DNA from: Pezizomycotina sp. ARF18
Taxonomy: Eukaryota; Ascomycota
Reading direction: 5' to 3'
Length of the DNA stretch: 64,000 nucleotides
Assembly (NCBI GenBank): GCA_002224055.1
Contig: AZLU01000100.1
Location: 1 to 64,000 of the forward strand
Both the position numbers and the translations under genes were made by a program. A model generated the notes under the pieces. It saw only the letters and a list, made by a program, of their open reading frames with translations, was not told the origin of the DNA and did not search any database. Each line of letters starts with the position of its first letter. Within the stretch, counting starts at the first letter, position 1. Positions 58,016 to 64,000 of this stretch are shown piece after piece.

Positions 58016-58586
58016 CTATCCTCCTTCCATGTTTTTCAGTTCGGCCGCCTCCATCCAATCCGCAACTTTCGTATCGGAGGAGCTTTCTGGTCCGTAGACC
58101 CAACCCCCTGAGGGAATTGAAGGCGAGGCGTCCTTTCCTTCCGAATCTTCGCCGCCATTCGCCGAGGAAGCGTCCTTATCCTTATCGGCACCCAACCATC
58201 ATCACCTATCATCTTCGTGGTCATCTCCGCCGCCCTTATCGTCCGCCTTTTTACTCAAGCTCCACGGTTTGGGTCTGAGGTAAAGTTTCGTAAGTCTACG
58301 AACTCTACTTCGATGTCCTCCAGCAGCCATCCTTCATCCAGATCTTGCAGCATCCGCTTGGCGGGGTGCATCATGGCACCCGCGCACCCATTCCAAGAAA
58401 CATAACCCTCCAACACCCCAACACCAACGTCACTCCGTTCTGTTTTATGAATCGGGCGTCGGAGGATCCGGCGGTATAGTGCGAAGTCGGGGTTGCAGGA
58501 GAAGGGGTAGTCGTCGGGGCTTTCGAAGATTGCGTGGCCTTGAGGTTGGCCGTGGTTGCGGCGGAGGAGGGGAGCTTCCTCTTCAT
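58016..58586 (-). CDS. Hypothetical protein with acidic C-terminal tail
   Basis: Starts MKRKLPSSAATTANLKATQS, then PSPATPTSHYTAGSSDARFI. After a frame change the ordered core reads VLEGYVSWNGCAGAMMHPAK, RMLQDLDEGWLLEDIEVEFV, DLRNFTSDPNR. The remainder is hydrophilic and acidic: SLSKKADDKGGGDDHEDDR, KDKDASSANGGEDSEG, then SGGWVYGPESSSDTKVADWM and AAELKNMEGG at 58016. About 190 residues; three frame changes. The basic N-terminus and acidic tail suggest a nuclear or nucleic-acid-associated protein, but that is inference. Family not recognised. Confidence 0.5.
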
Positions 58587-59493
58587 ACGGAGACCGTTAG
58601 TTTCGAAAGGCCGGTCCGTTGCTGGTAGTAGTCCCTTTCTTCGTATTCGATAAAAAAAAAAAAATTCCAGATTGCCCGGGATAAAGAAAAGGGAAGGAAT
58701 ATCTCTGTCGAAACGGCCATGGCAGACAGCACATAGCAGAATACCGTTACGGGCATCCGAATTTTTCGCGAAGGAGACTCGACCCCGGTTTACGAGCTTG
58801 TCGAACTTTTTTTCTTCTCTCTCTCTCTCTTTTTTTTTTTTTTTAGTAAATCATCGTAAGCTCGTGAGCCAAGGGAAGGGGAACTTACATCCGGTCCGCT
58901 CTTGCGACCACGTGGGCGTACTCTAGCTCTCCCCTTCGTGACAACCGCTACAGGAACCACCCCTCCCTTAGTCGGGGCTTTCGCCCTTCGGAAAACCGTC
59001 GAAGGTGCCGAAGCCGAACGGGCATTTTAGAGGGAGAAGTTTAAAGGGATCTTTGATCTTTGATCTTTCTTAGAGAGATCAGTTGTTATGGGGGGTTCGC
59101 CGGGAAGACTTTTTATTATTGAGGAATTTTGGGGTGAGGTTTGAAAATCAGGAGTTTAGCAAAAAAGAAAGAAAAAAAAAAAAATAACATATAACAATTT
59201 AAGTACATCAAAAAAAGAACTTTGGCACAAAGATCGCGGGATTACTGCGAACTCGTATTTCGGTTCTGTTAAAATATTACCCTTCTTTTAACTTTCCCCT
59301 CAATCATACATTGGGCTATATACCTAAAATCAGCCGAAGGATGGATTTTATATTGTAGACGCCTCTCCGTTGCCCTCCGCGCGGGGTGGGGAGGGGGGGG
59401 GAGTTTAGGCGCTTCGTATCCAATTACGTGTGTTCTTCTCTTTGGTATTCTACGGCTGTCTTTTCGAGAAAACTTGAAGTACTATATTAAATA
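58587..59493. other. Intergenic
   Basis: Poly-T near 58837-58854 and A-rich stretches; no gene recognised. Confidence 0.4.
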
Positions 59494-59856
59494 TTACTGT
59501 CGAGTTTTCGAGCTTTCTCTTGGCGATTTGGACTCGAAGCTCGTTTTCTGAGTGAGACCGACAGGAATACGACGCGATTGCTTTGGTAGAATAGTAGTTG
59601 GAGGGTAGGGAGTGTCGACGACGTCGGAGGCGATGGCCTTATGGTTATGGGATGGGGCTTCTTCGTAAGTCCTGTAGAAGTTTCTTGACGGAACTTCTCG
59701 TGTTTGTGTCGAATAACGGTGGTCTGGGAGTCGCAGTTGAAGAAGGGTGAGCTGTGGAGTTAAGTTGTCCGTGGCTTGGTTGAGGTGAAAGACATTGCTT
59801 ATCGAAGTCATATAAGTAGGGGTTTGGTGATTGATTGGAAAGCTACTAAAATCCAA
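59494..59856 (-). CDS. Hypothetical small protein (120 codons)
   Basis: Uninterrupted frame from ATG 59856: MDFSSFPINHQTPTYMTSIS, then LNQATDNLTPQLTLLQLRLP, RNFYRTYEEAPSHNHKAIAS and SRRIPVGLTQKTSFESKSPR. Polar, Thr/Ser/Pro-rich, no signal peptide or membrane helix. Composition is plausible for a disordered protein, but nothing besides the open frame supports it. Confidence 0.3.
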   Translation of the reverse strand: MDFSSFPINHQTPTYMTSISNVFHLNQATDNLTPQLTLLQLRLPDHRYSTQTREVPSRNFYRTYEEAPSHNHKAIASDVVDTPYPPTTILPKQSRRIPVGLTQKTSFESKSPRESSKTRQ

Positions 59857-60897
59857 TAGCTGGAAGATGTGAACAGGAAACGAGAAATTTGTAAGGGTGG
59901 GTATAATGAAAATTGTACCGGCCCTCTCTAAGGCGCGCTAACTGCTTCATTCCATTAATTAATTTCTGATTATGAGCGTGGCTACTAGTAGACGCGTTGG
60001 TATAGAGTTCCAATGCTGTGTACGAGTCGCAGTCATGATGAGAATGGATTGCGAGTGATTTTTTTCTCTCTTTTTTTTTTAAAAAAAAAAATTCGAGTTC
60101 GCCACGCGCAAATCGCGTTCCTGCTATTTTACTGAATTAGACACATTCGTTTTCTCAAAGGCATAAAAGCTTATTCATGGAAATATTTATCGAAGCATGT
60201 CGTAGCAGTAGCAGCGGAGACAGCCATCTCAAGGGCCCGAATGTGATACGCAGAGGCGTTCACTGGCATTGGATACTGAGCTCGAAATCGAGCGCACTTC
60301 AACAAATACTCAAGGTAGAACTCCTATGAGACTCAACTTTACTGAAAGCCGTGGACTAACTATCTGCCTACTAGCTACTCTTACTCCAGCGAGGACGTTT
60401 TTTCCTGCCATGCTGTTAGCATCTGGGATTCAAAAGCACGAAATATTCGCGTCTCAAGACTCCTCCACGATCCCGCAGAGGTATGGTTTTCACCTACACC
60501 TCTCAAGTTCAACATCTCGATGAGCACATTTGAGCGAGAATTCAGATCTAGGGCATCTCACTACATTAAAACATAAAAAACGATAATATTCCATTTGGAA
60601 ATAGACAATGTCACATACGCGACGGTGTAGAGAGGGCTAAACTAGCTCTAGATTTAGCGTATAAAGCTTACCTTCAACCCCCCCTCGAGTTGAACACTGA
60701 GATCCAATATCTCTCCAATTGTATATACAGCATAATCCAAAAAAAAAAAAAAAAAACATCTGTATTCCTCTCCGTCTTCGCATAGTACAAAAACTATTAG
60801 AATCAGAACCACTCAGAGGTAGAACCCCTTCATCCTTTCAAAAAAAAAAAAAAAAAACTTTTTCTATAGCAGCAACCAAACCCCAACCCCCTTCAGA
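59857..60897. other. Intergenic with two A-runs
   Basis: A-runs at about 60739-60756 and 60841-60857 just upstream of the next candidate gene; no gene recognised. Confidence 0.4.
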
Positions 60898-61476
60898 ATG
60901 TCCTCTCTTCCGTCATCGCCTCCCTCAACCCTTCCACAAGCCCCACGTAGACTACCTCGCCACGAACGTTCAATCCCTCAAGATCCAGGGATCTTCTCTT
61001 GCACCACTACCGCCACCTAAGCATCGACGTAAAAGAGCTCGTGTGGGCAGCCGAAACAGCAGCACACCTCCACGCGACCATCGCGTCCTATAATAACCCA
61101 AGTACGGAACTCGAAGAACACGCGCGGTTGGCGACTCGCGCGGCGGAAAGAGTTCGACCAATACATGAAATTCATTTCGACGACATCGCAGGAGGCGAGA
61201 CTTCGCAGAGAGGTTATTGGGAGATTGGAGGAGAGGGTGCGGAGGGAGGTAAGGACGAGGCTGTTCGTGGACGCGCTGGAGCACCAGGAGAGGAGCACTG
61301 AGCAGATAGCGCAGGAGGTGGCGGCGATGGAAGATGTTGAGGTGGATAATACGTGTATACCTGTAGATAGTTTCCGATCGTTTAGTGTTCTTGTTTGTGA
61401 ATACACTACTTCAACTTGGAGATACACCGATCGCGGCGTGAGTCAGAAAAATACCTGCAGCGGGGTCCTAACTTGA
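60898..61476 (+). CDS. Hypothetical helical (coiled-coil) protein
   Basis: Starts MSSLPSSPPSTLPQAP at 60898; two early frame changes lead through VDYLATNVQSLKIQGSSLA to HYRHLSIDVKELVWAAETA, AHLHATIASYNNPSTELEEH and ARLATRAAERV. One more change leads to FDQYMKFISTTSQEARLRRE, VIGRLEERVRREVRTRLFVD and ALEHQERSTEQIAQEVAAME. The second half is strongly amphipathic and probably coiled coil. About 190 residues, no signal peptide. The consistent helical pattern across frame changes supports a real gene; family not recognised. Confidence 0.5.
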
Positions 61477-62179
61477 AGGACCTCTCGTCTATGCAAGTCT
61501 TGAGCAAGGATGCCCAAATCTGTATATCCTAGAGCAAAGAGAATTAAAGATGCATGCTTTTATCGACTAGGAAGGAGCGTGATCATGAAAAGTGTTTGTT
61601 GAATATTCCAGAGTTCTATGTATGTTGATATTACTTCGTAGCTTTGTATTTCGAGCGAGCCTCTCCGAGAACTCCCGCCAGTAATGCTGCATCGGAATTC
61701 CTAGAAGACTCGGTCTTTCTACTTGAGTCACGATGTCGAGGTCGCAACAGATTTCGCCTAACTACGGGGGCTTGAATTTGTTCAGTCCTGCCATAGCCCC
61801 CTTGTGGTAAAAGTACGCAACTCCGGACGTACTGTACAACCCGATATTGCAGTGCGAAATGTATCTATTTCGCCACTTTCTCAGCCTTCCGTGTTGCCTC
61901 CAGGTTATACGCCGCCTCTTTCAGGAATCATGACAATATACAGATGAGAGGCTTTTTCTTTTATAAATAATCCTTCAATTCTGGCCCTCGACTGTCCTTA
62001 CCTGTCGCCGACGACTTAACGACATATGGCACCAAAAATCCTACGTGTAGGCACGTTCTCTATCAATTACATTCCCCCTTACAAATCCTTACGACTAAAT
62101 TATCCGATCCGTGTCTTTCATTAGGACTCGGATAAATCCGCCGTGAAGATAGAATCGCTCCTCGTCTCTCTGATAACGC
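61477..62179. other. Intergenic
   Basis: No gene recognised. Confidence 0.4.
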
Positions 62180-62390
62180 GGTACCAAAAGCTGAGGCCAG
62201 AGTAAGAGTGCCGAACGAGAGTACTAGTACATGGGTACAGCGCCCCGTTTTACAAATTCGGGCCGAGGTCAAAAAACGGTCCGTGGGTAAAAATTAGTAT
62301 GGGAATGCGGCGGCGGACCCAAATTTAAAACTGGACTGTGCATATTGAGGTACAGAATGTATATGACAGGTACATTTAGCTACAATAGAC
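62180..62390 (+). repeat. Diverged dispersed repeat, copy A
   Basis: Shares with 63533-63813 the ordered blocks ggtaccaaa, agtaagagt, gggtacag/aggtacag, cggtccgtgggtaaaa (gggtccgtgggtaaaa in B), ttagtatgg, gcggcgg...cggac, aaattt...aactgga, tgtgcat. Same orientation, roughly 75% match over the core 62230-62345. No coding content. Confidence 0.7.
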
Positions 62391-63532
62391 TCGGAAAGAG
62401 AGGGGGCGTTTCCCTCTTGACCAATGGGCAACGGCTCTGAGTAACATTCTGTTTGATACAAATTCGGGGTGTGGAACCAAACGGGAGAGCGTGAAGTAGT
62501 TTTAAAAAGAAAGAAAATAGAACGAGGTAAATAAAGGAAGTGATGAAATAAGAGGTGGTGTATGTTTTTGTTGACTTGGGCCCAGGAGCTGGGGTTTTTC
62601 ATGCAGGCAGCTCGAAACAGGAATGTTTTTCTCATTTGTGCCGTAGCACGATACTTTACAAGGATTATTCCAGGGAGGATATCCATCCCTTCTCTGCGGA
62701 AGTGCTGGCGAGTAAGTATGTTGTTATACGTGCGTGAGCGTGTGCGGCTGCGAGAGAATAAAAAGCTTGGTGATGCCCACTTTGTGTGGATGAAAGAAAC
62801 CGATTTCTTTTTCTCTACCAAAAGGGACTGTCCTCGCTTTCACTCCTACTTTGTCCCCTTACTTCCCTGAAGAAACGAAGAAAGTGTGGCTCACTCTACG
62901 CTTAAGAACTTTTTCATCTGCCTCTGAGAAAGGTGAAGAGACTCGATTTGAATATTGAAATAGGATGAGTACACCGTATGAAGAGGAATTAGGTGAGAAA
63001 AGAAAAAAAAAAATTAGATATCTTTATTTCCTTTCAGATGGTTAATTTGTTTGGTATTTAAATTTTGATAAATTTAGATTTGAATGATTCCTGGAGGAAA
63101 AGAAACTGGGACGGTTACGTCAGGAAGGGCCGTAGTGCATTAAAGGAGCAGCGGCGTTAGCTGCTTGTAGGAGGTGGGATTTCGACGTAACTGGCGATCC
63201 GGAGATGGATTTGATGATGGTAACGGGTCATGAGGATCTAGTTCGACAGGGTGTATATGATAATGATGGAGAAGATAAGGATGGGATTCAGATGGAAACG
63301 TTGAAGATGGAAAGGAGCTGGAAAAGGATGAAGAAGAGGAAAATAGAAGAGAGGAGAAAAAAGACGTGAGAAGATAAGGAAGGAAGCACAAAAGAAGAGG
63401 AAGAAGCAGCAGAAGGCGTATAATAAGTTGCGGCAACCGAAGTAGAGGGTTGTTCGGACCTAGGTAACTCAAGGGACCCGTTCACGAGATAGTACTAGCG
63501 AAGTCGTAGAGTGGGGGGGTACTAGAAAAGAA
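62391..63532. other. Sequence between the two repeat copies
   Basis: Antisense open frames at 62294-62821 and 63140-63472 are purine- or pyrimidine-biased and not credible as genes. No gene recognised. Confidence 0.4.
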
Positions 63533-63813
63533 AGGTACCAAAGACGAGACAAAGTAAGAGTAAAAGATTTACCTCAAGTTAAACAAGGCTTAATACTACG
63601 TAATCTAAAAAACAAAATAAGACGTCAAACGTAAAGTCCAAGGTAGAATTATATATAGGTACAGTACCCCGATTTCAGTTTTAGGTCTAGAGGTTTAAAA
63701 GCGGGTCCGTGGGTAAAATTAGTATGGAAAAGCGGCGGGCGGACCTAAATTTTGAACTGGATTGTGCATGAACAGGTAGCACTTTGGTGTAAGATACAAA
63801 TGGTTACAATTCG
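63533..63813 (+). repeat. Diverged dispersed repeat, copy B
   Basis: Second copy of the repeat at 62180, direct orientation, about 1.4 kb downstream, longer by about 70 bases (insertion in B or deletion in A near 63575-63650). Confidence 0.7.
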
Positions 63814-64000
63814 CCTCAAAAGATGTTGTTACTGGCAAGAAAAATTGGCACACTAAAGAAAAAAAAAAGTAGCAAAAGCGGCCGGAGCCATTCTTGGAGA
63901 CAGTTGATTATTTAAGCTTCCCTCTAGGGAGGGGCTTGATCTGTCCTTTCTTCTTCCTCCTTCATTTTTAGTACAACGAAGCTCGTACCTTCACCGAACT
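63814..64000. other. Right end of window, no gene recognised
   Basis: Short remaining sequence with an A-run near 63858; nothing supported. Confidence 0.4.

Noticed and set aside
62294-62821. 175-codon antisense frame
   Set aside because: Overlaps the dispersed repeat, has biased composition, no motif and no neighbouring splice structure.
63140-63472. 110-codon antisense Ser/Leu-rich frame
   Set aside because: It is the complement of a purine-rich stretch; low-complexity frame without coding signature.
62180-63813. Repeat pair as the two ends of a retroelement
   Set aside because: Spacing is too short, there is no recognisable internal region, the boundaries do not show the expected terminal dinucleotides, and the copies differ too much; left as an unclassified repeat.

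Overview
The window looks like nuclear DNA from a filamentous ascomycete (Pezizomycotina). Evidence: short GT-AG introns of about 57 to 114 bases with CTAAC/CTGAT-like branch sites, protein families typical of that group (two PTH11/SAT4-type rhodopsin-domain receptors, an Fcy2-type NCS1 permease, a quinate-type sugar transporter, a DHA1 drug antiporter, an AusD-like methyltransferase, F-box proteins, small secreted proteins), and AT-rich, TpA-rich decayed DNA transposons of the kind left by RIP. Helotiales/Leotiomycetes is only a guess. It is gene-poor: about 20 supported genes in 64 kb, with long AT-rich intergenic stretches and many poly-A/T tracts.

Layout. 1-17.2 kb: six paralogous minus-strand genes for small Cys/His-rich proteins that begin Met-Cys and share the frame C2, C11-x-H13, C-x-C, then D-x-C-x2-C. 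Four lie at 1.0-6.3 kb and two at 15.8-17.2 kb. Between the blocks are a 656-bp Tc1/mariner-type MITE with 43-bp terminal inverted repeats, a SnoaL/NTF2-like gene, a secreted GPI-type cysteine-rich protein gene, a second 1.2-kb TIR element with GC-rich ends, and an NCS1 purine-cytosine permease gene. 17.8-26.7 kb: a rhodopsin-domain receptor, a secreted NTF2-like protein, an F-box protein and a small secreted protein. 27.3-35.8 kb: an MFS sugar (quinate-type) transporter, a second rhodopsin-domain protein with an N-terminal ectodomain, and a SAM-dependent methyltransferase, all on the minus strand. 36-44 kb: no gene recognised. 44-51 kb: unrecognised multi-exon candidates. 51.8-55.2 kb: an MFS drug antiporter and an intact 68-residue three-exon membrane protein gene. 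56-64 kb: fragments and hypothetical genes plus two copies of an unclassified repeat.

Almost every recognisable gene is readable end to end only across several one- or two-base frame changes, while amino-acid conservation stays high on both sides of each. This looks more like uncorrected indel error in the assembly than like true decay, but it means most CDS entries here are spans rather than single reading frames. The exceptions (the 15.8-kb Cys/His gene and the 54.9-kb small gene) show that intact genes do occur.

Functionally the window reads as an accessory, environment-facing region: nutrient and drug transport, receptors, secreted proteins, and the Cys/His family, which is the best candidate for an undescribed system.
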